Assembly (NCBI RefSeq): GCF_963169125.1
Contig: NC_084795.1
Span: 146,116,766 to 146,180,765, forward strand
Direction: 5' to 3'
DNA from: Humulus lupulus
Taxonomy: Eukaryota > Streptophyta > Magnoliopsida > Rosales > Cannabaceae
DNA: 64,000 nt
Positions 1 through 10,345 of the stretch are shown here, piece by piece. The notes below the pieces were generated by a model. That model searched no databases. It saw only the letters and a list, made by a program, of their open reading frames with translations, and was not told where the DNA came from. A program made the position numbers and the translations under genes. Position 1 is the first letter of the stretch. Every line of letters starts with the position of its first letter.

Positions 1-292
1 AGTCGAGGGTTTGTACAGGGACGGAACCTAAAATTGTATATTTTTCCATTAGAGTGGCCATGGTTGTTTATTACATTTGGAATTTTTGTAAAGACGACTT
101 TTAAGCCCTGTTTTTGGGATCCCATGTACAAAATAATTATTTTAATGGAAATTATCTGTTTATGACCAAAATCTTTTGAACTTAACCCATTTATGAATAT
201 AGGATCACGTTTTCAACTATATGACTTGGTTAGCAAGTCCTGTACTATTTAAAATATACAGTGTAACGACTTTGGTTATCAAGGGTGTTACA
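1..292 (+). mobile_element. Element Z: 3' end of a Tekay-like LTR, cut by the window edge
   Basis: The stretch ends in GGTGTTACA and resembles the last 300 bp of the LTR at 1140-3506: both have a TTTGGGATCCCA segment, a 'ggttagc(g/a)ag' segment and a terminal GTTACA. It is followed directly by gag-like sequence of element A, so it is the right end of a separate Tekay-like insertion (solo LTR or 3' LTR) in that gag. The left part and its TSD lie outside the window, so the type of insertion cannot be decided. The family call is by resemblance only. Confidence 0.6.
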
Positions 293-293
293 G

Positions 294-1139
294 CCAAATC
301 CTCCGAGCAGGGGGCAACGTCCTTCTGCCCACAGAAGGCATAACGAGTCAGGCTCTGCAGTTAGCCCCCCCCCCCACGACATAATAATGCATGAGGACCC
401 ACCGACCAGCGCAAGGCTCCCCCTGATGCTCGGGAGATGCCAGCCAGAGGAGGAAACAGTGTGACCAGTTTAGAGACGGCCATGACTGCAATGAGACCGA
501 TTCTGGCAAGGGGAATGTTGGTCGAAGGCATGAGGAAAGAGGTGGAGATAGAAACCCCCACAAATAGAAAATAGGCCTGCGAACCATAAGGTTGGGGGGC
601 AATCCCGACAGCATAACGTATTTGATCGCTTAGGCACTAGCGAACAAAGGCGTAGGGATGATGACTTGAGGGACATACTCAACGACAAATGCGAGAGGCA
701 TGATGAGTATGCTCCTTCGGCCCTAGTCGCCCCAGCGTTCCCAGATGCAGTGTAGGCTCAAATTGATGCTTTGAACCAAGCAGTACAACAGCTAGTCGGA
801 AGCCGGATATCCCACATAGACTACGACCGGAGGAGAGGCACTCCGTTTGTGCAGAGGATTGCTGTGGCAGAGACCCCCAGTAAGTTCAAAATGCCAGTAC
901 TGCCAAAATTTGATGGGTACGGGGACATGGTATCTCATGTGAACAAGTTTGAGATACAAATGGATATTCAGAATGTATTGGACGATGCTCACTGCAGGAT
1001 CTTCCCAGCCACTCTGTCTGACACCGCCCAGGAGTGGTTCTTTAAGTTCCCTCTTGCTAGTATAGTATCTTGAGAAATGTTCGTGAAGGAATTTTACGGA
1101 CAATTCTATGCGGGTCGCGTACACCCCACTGAGGCCAAC
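294..1139 (+). pseudogene. Element A gag, N-terminal part (decayed Tat-type gag, interrupted)
   Basis: This is the 5' part of the gag of Tat-type element A. The clear block runs from about 660 to 1139. It has the Tat gag core (MPVLPKFDGYGD near 889, then a region ending TAQEWFFKFP near 1050), where the usual family pattern is 'F.G.GDP..H...F...M'. An in-frame stop lies at 1071-1073, another shortly before 771, and the earlier part changes frame, so it is not translatable as a unit. The frame resumes at 10346 after removal of element X and one TSD copy (GAG GCC AAC | CAA CTG), showing that 1139 and 10351 were once adjacent. An antisense ORF here is a shadow. Confidence 0.8.
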
Positions 1140-1656
1140 TGTAACGACCCAAAATCGCTAATAAGGCTTAAGGGCCTTGATTAGTGTGCCAGGAGGGCAT
1201 GTTGGGATTTATGTGTGATTTTATGAGTTAAATGCATGGTTATGATTTAAAGCGTGTTATGTGACTATTTGATTATTTGAGATGCATGACTATGTATATT
1301 AGTATGCATGTAGGCCCGGATTGTGTTAGAAGGGCATAATTGTAATTTTGGCCATGTTGGGCATAACTATATTAATATGTGATGATTGTTGAGACCACAG
1401 TGGTATGTGGGTATATCCGTGATTTATAACTTTCGGCACGAGGCGATCCTAGAGCTGGATAGCGGGGAAAAGTCACAACGGGGCATTATGATTGACTTTG
1501 GACAAGTCAAGGAGTATTTTTGATATTGGGTTATGAAAATAAATAATTGGAGATATATTTGAGGTTAGGATGTCTAGGCGGGAATACTGGGGGATTTTAC
1601 CATTTTTGCCTTGGGGACATTTTGGTACCCCGAACCTTGAGGTAACCAGCTTAAGT

Positions 1657-1664
1657 TATAAAAA
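1657..1664 (+). promoter_or_regulatory. Probable TATA box of the element X 5' LTR
   Basis: TATAAAAA about 520 bp into the LTR, followed some 55-90 bp downstream by a CT-rich tract typical of plant LTR transcript leaders. The same sequence recurs at 8497-8504 in the 3' LTR. Function is inferred from position only. Confidence 0.5.
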
Positions 1665-2254
1665 CAAAACAAATAAACCATTTGGAGACTTAGAGAAACC
1701 GACCCAGCCTCCACCCTCTCTTCTTCTTCTTTCTTTCCTCTTTCTTTCATGAATCCACAGAAATCTTAGGAGAAATCAAGCTTGCATTTCTGAAAATTGA
1801 TGGTGGGATTTGGAGGTTTAGCTCAAGAGTTAATCAAGAACAAATCAGGGTAAAGGTAAGCAATTAATTCTTTTCTCAAGTTAAATTCTGAGATTTTGTT
1901 GGGTTGTGAATGTTTATGGATTTTGATATTCAAGGTGGAGTTTGAGGCTTGAAACTTTGAAGATAGGTCATGGGATCCTTTGGGAAACGATTCTACAACT
2001 GAGGTAAGGTTTAAATTAAAGTTTGATGGTTGAAATTGAGAATTTCCATGGTTGGTTTTGAGTTTTAGGTTTGAAATTTCAGAAATTTGGAATTGGGATC
2101 TTGGTGAGTGTTAGGTTGGATTTTTGGTGGAATTGTGTTGTTTAAACCATCCTAATGTTGTGATTATTAATTGGTTTTGAATTGGGAGCTTTGGGATGGC
2201 TTAAGGTGAGGTTTTAAGCTTGAAAATGGTGGGTTTTTCTGGGTTCGAAGGGTC

Positions 2255-2402
2255 GGGCCGCGGCCCTTGAAGGCTAAGATGCGCTGAGGATGGAGGGCGG
2301 GCCGCGGCATGGTCCTTGTAGGGCCGCGGCCCTTACCTGTTTCTGGGCATTTTGTGGCCCTGTTTGGGGGCCATGCCGCGGCATGGTTGGGCCATGCCGC
2401 GG
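2255..2402. repeat. Cluster of CCGCGG palindromes in the X LTR
   Basis: Five CCGCGG sites lie within 150 bp (2258, 2302, 2324, 2376, 2397), two of them inside the 12-bp palindrome GGGCCGCGGCCC and one inside the 16-bp palindrome CCATGCCGCGGCATGG. The surrounding LTR is AT-rich. The cluster is repeated at +6840 in the 3' LTR. A cluster of AGCGCT-type palindromes occupies a similar place in the LTRs of element D. Role unknown: possible methylation target, protein-binding array or structured RNA. Confidence 0.75.
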
Positions 2403-3509
2403 CGCTTAAGGAATTTTGGGATTTTGAGAATTTAGGCTTGGGAATTTAACCTAGGGTGCTCGGGGTTGAGTCTTTTACCATGTTTGGTGAATTTCAACGT
2501 TCCGAGTACTAGAACTTGGCCTAGAAGCTCATTTAAGGTTGTTAAAAGTGTCTTTTGTGTGTTGTGACTAGGATTTCGGGGAGGCTCGTGCTAGTGGACC
2601 GTGCTCGTGACCGTAGTGCATCGGAAAGCAAGGGATACAGGTAAGAAAACTATAACACCCGTAGGATAGGGCGTGGGCCCATAGTGTGATTGCCGGGCAT
2701 GGCCCTATATTGCATGTTGCATGATGAGATGATTGCAGGGCATGGCCCCAGATTGTGTTGTGTGCAAATGTTTAACCTTAAATGAATCATGATGTGTGTG
2801 AATGATTTTTTTCGAATGTACTATATGTGTGATTATGATGAAATGAACGGCAAGGGCCGAGTGCGGCGTAGGCCGGGGCGGCCGTGGGGCCGAAAGTAAC
2901 ACACAGCACATGGGATGCTTATATTCAGGGTGGGACCCAAGGGATACATGAGTTATCCTCGCGGTGAGAACCGATACCCCAGGCTTCGGTAAGGCTCTGG
3001 GGCGGCATGGCCGTGTTTGCTTAGTCTAATGGTTGACTTGTTTATTTGTGGATTATCTGTTATGATAAACTGTATACATTGCATATGTTATGTTCTGCAT
3101 GAGTTTTCTTGCTGGGCTTCGGTTCACGGGTGCTCTGTGTTGCAGGTAAGGGCAATGACTGAGTCAACCAACCATGAGTACGGAGAGCGTGAAGCGACGC
3201 GTACATGTTTGGCCTGCCCGACTGCTTTGGTTGGGGGTTTATTCGAAAATGGCTGTAATAATCTATGATTTTATGATTTCTTAACTGTAACCTTATTTCA
3301 AGATGTAATTAGTTTTCAAACCTTATTTTGGGATCCCAAATGTTTAATACTAGAAGTTTTATTGAAACGACGCATTTTTCTAAGATTACAGCCTTAACTT
3401 TTATTTAGTCACACTTTTGTTTAAAAACCTCGGTTAGCGAGCTCTTTGCACACTGTTTTGTCTTAAAACTCACTTAGTAACGGCTCTAAGGAAGTAGGGC
3501 GTTACAACT

Positions 3510-3521
3510 TGGTATCAGAGC
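3510..3521 (+). other. Primer-binding site of element X (initiator tRNA-Met type)
   Basis: TGGTATCAGAGC starts three bases after the LTR end. This 12-mer is the standard plant PBS complementary to the 3' end of initiator tRNA-Met and is typical of Tekay-like chromoviruses. Element D has the same 12-mer at 42455-42466. Confidence 0.92.
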
Positions 3522-6500
3522 GAACCAAGGTTTATCGGTTATGGAGATCGACCGAACATGTATGCTCGCTGTTAGTGACAAGCTCGACTCAGGGTTGGTT
3601 GGTATGAATGATTAATATGCTTGAATATATGTTTGGTTGCCCTGTTTGCCTGCTTATCTATATGGAGCATGAGAAATGAGTTGACATATGCAGGAGATGC
3701 TGTTGGGCTGGGCCCTTGATTATTGCATGTTGAGATTGATGCATGCTGAATAATACTATTATGCATATGAATTAATATTGGCTTAATGGTTCGCATATTG
3801 AGTGTATGTGGTTAATTTTCTAAATTAAATTCATAAGTTATATCCGTTTATTTGCTTGTATGAAGCATGTTGAGACCTGGATATACTTAGTGATGTTAAA
3901 TCTGGTAGCTAAATGTGTGACATTGTGGATTTGGCCTAATTATGCTTGTGTGTGCATGACATCTGTGGATATTTGGATCTGGATGCGGTTTGGTTCAGAG
4001 TAGGAACCACAGAGTTCAGGAGTTTGGTCAGCTTTGACAGATGAACTCGAATTGTTGGTCCCTAGAAGGGTTGGGGATCTGATATTGTGTTAAAAAGGGG
4101 GTTCTAGATATAAGTTGGAGTGGAGATCTCCAGTTATCCCTGGAAGCAGCAACAGAGGGTCACTAGTGTGTGGGTAAGCTGTGGAGTTTGTTAGTCGAGA
4201 TGGGATAAGTGAACAGCGGATTTCTCTGGGGAAATAGCTGATTTCGATGTTTTAACAGTAAGGTTACAAGTGTTGGTTTACTGTGAAGTATGGTCAGATA
4301 AGGGTACTAAATGAAAGGCTTAAAGGGTGTTATCCTCTAGTGTTGAGGAAGGTTCGAGTTGACAAGGAATTTATCAATAGATGAGCAGAGTTAATTCCAC
4401 CCATGGTTAAGAGGATGAGAGATCCTGATTAGAGGGTCATGTTAAATGTTGAGGCAGAGGGATGCCTGGAATTGGTACTCGGGCTGAGGTACTGGCTTAA
4501 TGGGTTGGAAAGAACCTAGATGATGAATGGTTAGAAGAGATTTTAAAGACATGATTTGAACTCTGGAGACGGGTGGACTAATAAGTTTGGTTTGGACTGT
4601 TGGGGGTAACGACAGTGTAAATCAATGGGTCTGGTGAATTGGATAATTCATTTCGGGAATTTCTACTGGCGGATGTATCCGGAATTGATGGCGACCCATT
4701 TAAGGATTTGAGATCGGGAATAGTCTAAGGTATTTGGGCTGCTCTGAGGTATGAGTTTATCGTCTGCATGTGGATGGCGGAGAGGGCCATGTTGTTCGAG
4801 GAACTGATGGTTGATGATTAGAGCATGAGTGCTAGAGCCGCAAGGGCGGTGCTTCCTTTGATGGAATTAGTAAAGATAGATTCGTGATAATCAAGTTGAA
4901 AGAACCCCGGATAATGTTGTGGCTTCTGGATTGCCAAGAAAAAGGGGAAAAGTCTGACTGATAAGATGGTACTTTTGTTGGTAGAACGCAGCGAGGTCGG
5001 ATTCTCAATTTTGAGGTAAAAGGACTCCAGACAGTGCTTGGGCACCTAGATTGAGATTGGAAAGAAGCCTGATCGAAAAGGTAGTTATCGAGATGGCGAC
5101 AGGAACCAGGAGGTTAATTGGTATGCACATGAGGAAGAGGATGCCACCTGAGAGGAGGTCAGGTGAGGACATGACTTCTACGTAGAATGACTCGAGATGT
5201 TAGGATGGATTTCCCATGGTGCGGGAAACGGAGAACTGGAATGCATCGATACATTTGAGGTTCGAGGCTGAGTCCTCAAGGATGAGTATTTAATTGACGA
5301 GCTTATGCTTTGGGCATGTAACTAACTGGAAGGGCTCGGTGTTGAGAATGTTCCGAGAGGGAGATGGACATAGAGAGGTTGTCTTAAAGGTGCCATTTGA
5401 GAGGCCGAGGACAGTAATACTTATTGAGAAGGAATTAGAAACTCTAGCAGATGGATTGTTGAGGATATCATCTGGAGTACGTAAAGGAGACAGAGCTGAC
5501 CAGTGGGAAAGTTATGTGGGTATGCAAAGAAAGATTTAGGGAATACTTCAAGGTCAGACTACATATAGGATTGGTATAAGGGATGTTGTAGAAGACGGTT
5601 TTGGCCGACAGAAAGTCTATTGGAGCAATCGAAGGAATCTGAGCCTGGTGTAGCTAGTGTGTTATACTGCGAGGATTGCTAGTATCGTCGGGTTAGGACG
5701 AAAAGTTCAATGTTGGATACAAGATGGGACGATGTCCCCAAGAGTTGATCTACGACCTGGTTATTGCCAGTTGGAAACCAAGGATAGAGACATTTTGTGG
5801 ATTGTCTAGTTTGCGCCGGCTAGAGTGTGAGGAGTTGGTAACAAAGATCTGGAATGGTTCAAGCTATAGCAGCACAGGTAAGTTCTTTAGACAGAGAATG
5901 CATGAACGGTGTGGGCAAGTCCCCTTCAAGCTCACGAGCAGTGCATGTGGATTACTCCCAGACGGAAATGGTGAGCAACTGATTATTATGCTGAAGACGT
6001 TAGTACCCAGAAGGCAGAGTCTCAGGTAAGGTTCTACGGAGTGTTAGTTGGGTGTCGTCAGGAGTTCTCAGATTACAGCTGCAAGAAGAAAGGACAGGTA
6101 AGAGAAGAATTGATCTGAAGCCGCAAAGAAGCTAATGAAGAGCGTCTGAAGAATTGAAAGCATAACAAGACTGGTAAGCGCGTCATCTATTGCACAAGCA
6201 CCTCCGGAGACGACTACATCAGAGATGAGAAGAACAGCAAAACTTGAGGTTAGACGGATTGAGTGGTGTCAAATCAGAAAGAAATTCAGAAGACAAGGTA
6301 AGATTCGATTGGTTACGAACGATGATGGAATTTGTGTGTGTTATGATTAAGTAAAGAGTGATGGCATAAAGGACTTGATCTATGATGAGGACATGGACTT
6401 GTAGGGGTGCATCACGGATTAGGCACGCCCAGGCGCATCTGGCGCGAGGTTGGATCGAACCTTGCGGGAGACGAAAGTATGAACCTGGTTGATACACTTA

Positions 6501-7965
6501 GAACATTAAGTTGACAGTTATGCATATCATAAGGTGCTTGAGTATTGGGTATTAGTAAGAAAGATAGCGTTGAAGACGCAGAGGTGGTGAAAAGTATCAG
6601 ACGGATGATCAGTGTTTGAAATCCTCGATTGAGCGAGGGGAGTTATAATTGGAGACGGAACTCCTAGCTGTGAGGCGTGTGTCAGTCAGGGGATAGCGCC
6701 ATAGACTGTAATAGAGTGGACAAGGCGACGACTGAGTTTGGCGTAACGCTAGTAGGTATGATTAGCTGGTGAGTGTCAATGATCTATGGAATTCAAAGTG
6801 TTGGCTTGAGTTGAAGCAGGGAAGGACCCTGCTAAGGTAGTACAAGTTGGGATACCAGGAATGGATGAAGGATCCAATTAGATTTGGTTTATGAACGAGA
6901 ATTCTGAATGGATATCATTCCACCTCCTAGGGTACGTTGTACCGGGAGGGTCGAGCAGGTGACGGAATCTAGTGTTTTCCTTTGGACCCTGAGGGGTTAA
7001 GTGATGTGGTAGTGTATGATGGGAATATACCACTTTAGACCTTGAGTAAGGTGTTTGGACATGAAAAGTTTTAACTCAGTTGATGGAATTAATGTGGTTG
7101 GGTCAAGTGAACTGGTTTCAGGATGGAGTGTCGATGATATCGAATTGAGACCCTGTAGTATTTTAAATTTTGGAATGGATTTAGAGAACGAAAAGAACAG
7201 AGTGGGAATCTGGGATTACCAGTTGATTGCAAGTGTAGTGGCAGTCTGAAAGCCTATCGGATATCTTAAGGAATTAAGCGCTGAGTAGGCGAATACTTGA
7301 GGTATTAAGGGAAGTGTATTCCCTGTTGAGTTGGTCGTGGTGGCAAATGCTGGCATCTTGTTAAAGTAACACGACATAGGACATGGTAAGAGGCTAAGGA
7401 TAGTGAATACTACGATTTGGCATTGGTTAAGAGAGAACGTCGAAAAGGTTGTTGGAACTCTTAAGGCAGGAGTGTCTGCCTATTTGAAAGCATAAGAGCT
7501 GGTAAATTGTTAAATTACGAGGAAACAAAGCTCCGGAAGGAAAGAGTTGCATCTCTGCACAATAACAGACGAGGATCTGTAAGGTGTTCAGAGAAAGAAG
7601 GGAGAGTTCTGACTCTTGATTCAACATAAAATTCCGAAGTTGTACTAAGGGTTAGGCCAGCGGGGCCTACAAGTTGATCCCACCTGGTAGAGGTGATGAC
7701 TTTTGGGTATCTCTGGAATCAGGAATAAGACAATGAATTGGTCATTGTAATCGAGGCAGACCCTGAGGCTTCAGCAGGGTTGCGGTGTAAACGAGAGGCT
7801 ATCGAGTGTATGGCCGTTAGACAAGATCTTGTGGGGCAAGATTGTTGCGCCTGGAAGAGAGTTGTTGGAAACTAAAGTAAAGGCGGGGGACCTTGGGATT
7901 CAGGGTCAGAGTTGCGGGTTTGCTGACTGATGTGTTTGGATAAATTTCGAGGACGAAATTTTTAT

Positions 7966-7979
7966 GAGGAGGGGATAGC
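7966..7979 (+). other. Polypurine tract of element X
   Basis: GAGGAGGGGATAGC lies immediately before the TG of the 3' LTR, in the same place and nearly the same sequence as in element D (AAGGAGGGGATAGT, 59951-59964). This is the expected plus-strand priming site. Confidence 0.9.
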
Positions 7980-10345
7980 TGTAACGACCCAAAATCGCTA
8001 ATAAGGCTTAAGGGCCTTGATTAGTGTGCCAGGAGGGCATGTTGGGATTTATGTGTGATTTTATGAGTTAAATGCATGGTTATGATTTAAAGCGTGTTAT
8101 GTGACTATTTGATTATTTGAGATGCATGACTATGTATATTAGTATGCATGTAGGCCCGGATTGTGTTAGAAGGGCATAATTGTAATTTTGGCCATGTTGG
8201 GCATAACTGTATTAATATGTGATGATTGTTGAGACCACAGTGGTATGTGGGTATATCCGTGATTTATAACTTTCGGCACGAGGCGATCCTAGAGCTGGAT
8301 AGCGGGGAAAAGTCACAACGGGGCATTATGATTGACTTTGGACAAGTCAAGGAGTATTTTTGATATTGGGTTATGAAAATAAATAATTGGAGATATATTT
8401 GAGGTTAGGATGTCTAGGCGGGAATACTGGGGGATTTTACCATTTTTGCCTTGGGGACATTTTGGTACCCCGAACCTTGAGGTAACCAGCTTAAGTTATA
8501 AAAACAAAACAAATAAACCATTTGGAGACTTAGAGAAACCGACCCAGCCTCCACCCTCTCTTCTTCTTCTTTCTTTCCTCTTTCTTTCATGAATCCACAG
8601 AAATCTTAGGAGAAATCAAGCTTGCATTTCTGAAAATTGATGGTGGGATTTGGAGGTTTAGCTCAAGAGTTAATCAAGAACAAATCAGGGTAAAGGTAAG
8701 CAATTAATTCTTTTCTCAAGTTAAATTCTGAGATTTTGTTGGGTTGTGAATGTTTATGGATTTTGATATTCAAGGTGGAGTTTGAGGCTTGAAACTTTGA
8801 AGACAGGTCATGGGATCCTTTGGGAAACGATTCTACAACTGAGGTAAGGTTTAAATTAAAGTTTGATGGTTGAAATTGAGAATTTCCATGGTTGGTTTTG
8901 AGTTTTAGGTTTGAAATTTCAGAAATTTGGAATTGGGATCTTGGTGAGTGTTAGGTTGGATTTTTGGTGGAATTGTGTTGTTTAAACCATCCTAATGTTG
9001 TGATTATTAATTGGTTTTGAATTGGGAGCTTTGGGATGGCTTAAGGTGAGGTTTTAAGCTTGAAAATGGTGGGTTTTTCTGGGTTCGAAGGGTCGGGCCG
9101 CGGCCCTTGAAGGCTAAGATGCGCTGAGGATGGAGGGCGGGCCGCGGCATGGTCCTTGTAGGGCCGCGGCCCTTACCTGTTTCTGGGCATTTTGTGGCCC
9201 TGTTTGGGGGCCATGCCGCGGCATGGTTGGGCCATGCCGCGGCGCTTAAGGAATTTTGGGATTTTGAGAATTTAGGCTTGGGAATTTAACCTAGGGTGCT
9301 CGGGGTTGAGTCTTTTACCATGTTTGGTGAATTTCAACGTTCCGAGTACTAGAACTTGGCCTAGAAGCTCATTTAAGGTTGTTAAAAGTGTCTTTTGTAT
9401 GTTGTGACTAGGATTTCGGGGAGGCTCGTGCTAGTGGACCGTGCTCGTGACCGTAGTGCATCGGAAAGCAAGGGATACAGGTAAGAAAACTATAACACCC
9501 GTAGGATAGGGCGTGGGCCCATAGTGTGATTGCCGGGCATGGCCCTATATTGCATGTTGCATGATGAGATGATTGCAGGGCATGGCCCCAGATTGTGTTG
9601 TGTGCAAATGTTTAACCTTAAATGAATCATGATGTGTGTGAATGATTTTTTTCGAATGTACTATATGTGTGATTATGATGAAATGAACGGCAAGGGCCGA
9701 GTGCGGCGTAGGCCGGGGCGGTCGTGGGGCCGAAAGTAACACACAGCACATGGGATGCTTATATTCAGGGTGGGACCCAAGGGATACATGAGTTATCCTC
9801 GCGGTGAGAACCGATACCCCAGGCTTCGGTAAGGCTCTGGGGCGGCATGGCCGTGTTTGCTTAGTCTAATGGTTGACTTGTTTATTTGTGGATTATCTGT
9901 TATGATAACTGTATACATTGCATATGTTATGTTCTGCATGAGTTTTCTTGCTGGGCTTCGGCTCACGGGTGCTCTGTGTTGCAGGTAAGGGCAATGACTG
10001 AGTCAACCAACCATGAGTACGGAGAGCGTGAAGCGACGCGTACATGTTTGGCCTGCCCGACTGCTTTGGTTGGGGGTTTATTCGAAAATGGCTGTAATAA
10101 TCTATGCTTTTATGATTTCTTAACTGTAACCTTATTTCAAGATGTAATTAGTTTTCAAACCTTATTTTGGGATCCCAAATGTTTAATACTAGAAGTTTTA
10201 TTGAAACGACGCATTTTTCTAAGATTACAGCCTTAACTTTTATTTAGTCACACTTTTGTTTAAAAACCTCGGTTAGCGAGCTCTTTGCACACTGTTTTGT
10301 CTTAAAACTCACTTAGTAACGGCTCTAAGGAAGTAGGGCGTTACA
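7980..10345 (+). repeat. 3' LTR of element X (2,366 bp)
   Basis: It matches 1140-3506 except at about seven positions: substitutions near 8209, 8804, 9399, 9722, 9962 and 10107, and a missing A near 9908. It ends GTTACA and is followed by the TSD CCAAC at 10346-10350, after which the gag of element A resumes in frame. Confidence 0.95.

Larger units (their letters stand above)
1140..3506 (+). repeat. 5' LTR of element X (2,367 bp)
   Basis: It starts TGTAACGACCC and ends GGGCGTTACA, and is followed at once by a primer site. A TATAAAAA box at 1657-1664 followed by a pyrimidine-rich stretch (about 1715-1750) is a plausible core promoter and start region. A GC-rich palindrome cluster lies at 2255-2402. 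Small ORFs of 60-83 codons in the LTR recur in both copies only because the LTRs are duplicates. They show no domain and are not called. Confidence 0.95.
3507..7979 (+). other. Non-coding interior of element X
   Basis: The 4.47 kb between primer site and PPT holds no recognisable retrotransposon protein motif on either strand and only scattered ORFs of at most about 100 codons, none similar to the gag-pol of element D. The first 120 bp ('gcc/aaccaagg', then 'aagctcgactca' plus 'ggttggt') and the last 45 bp before the PPT resemble the leader and tail of D, so packaging and priming signals seem kept while the coding part has been replaced or lost. The strand looks purine-rich throughout. I cannot assign an origin for the middle. 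Confidence 0.75.
1140..10345 (+). mobile_element. Element X: complete, young, non-coding Tekay-like LTR element (LARD-like)
   Basis: A 9.2-kb element with two near-identical LTRs (1140-3506 and 7980-10345), TG...CA ends, a tRNA-Met type primer site, a PPT and a perfect 5-bp TSD CCAAC (1135-1139 and 10346-10350). The LTRs differ by 6 substitutions and one single-base gap, counted by eye, which implies insertion in the order of 0.1 million years ago at commonly used plant rates. The 4.47-kb interior contains no gag, protease, RT, RNase H or integrase that I can recognise and no frame longer than about 100 codons. It therefore looks non-autonomous, like the LARD class, and would have needed proteins from an autonomous Tekay relative. 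It sits in the gag of element A. Confidence 0.93.

Noticed and set aside
1570..1752. 60-codon ORF repeated at 8410-8592, and 68-codon ORF at 2705-2911 repeated at 9545-9751
   Set aside because: They recur only because they lie in the two LTR copies of element X. No domain, and the region is promoter/leader.
5294..6029. ORFs of 81 and 101 codons inside X as a remnant gag or pol
   Set aside because: No conserved retrotransposon motif can be read in them or in neighbouring frames; they look like chance frames in purine-rich DNA.
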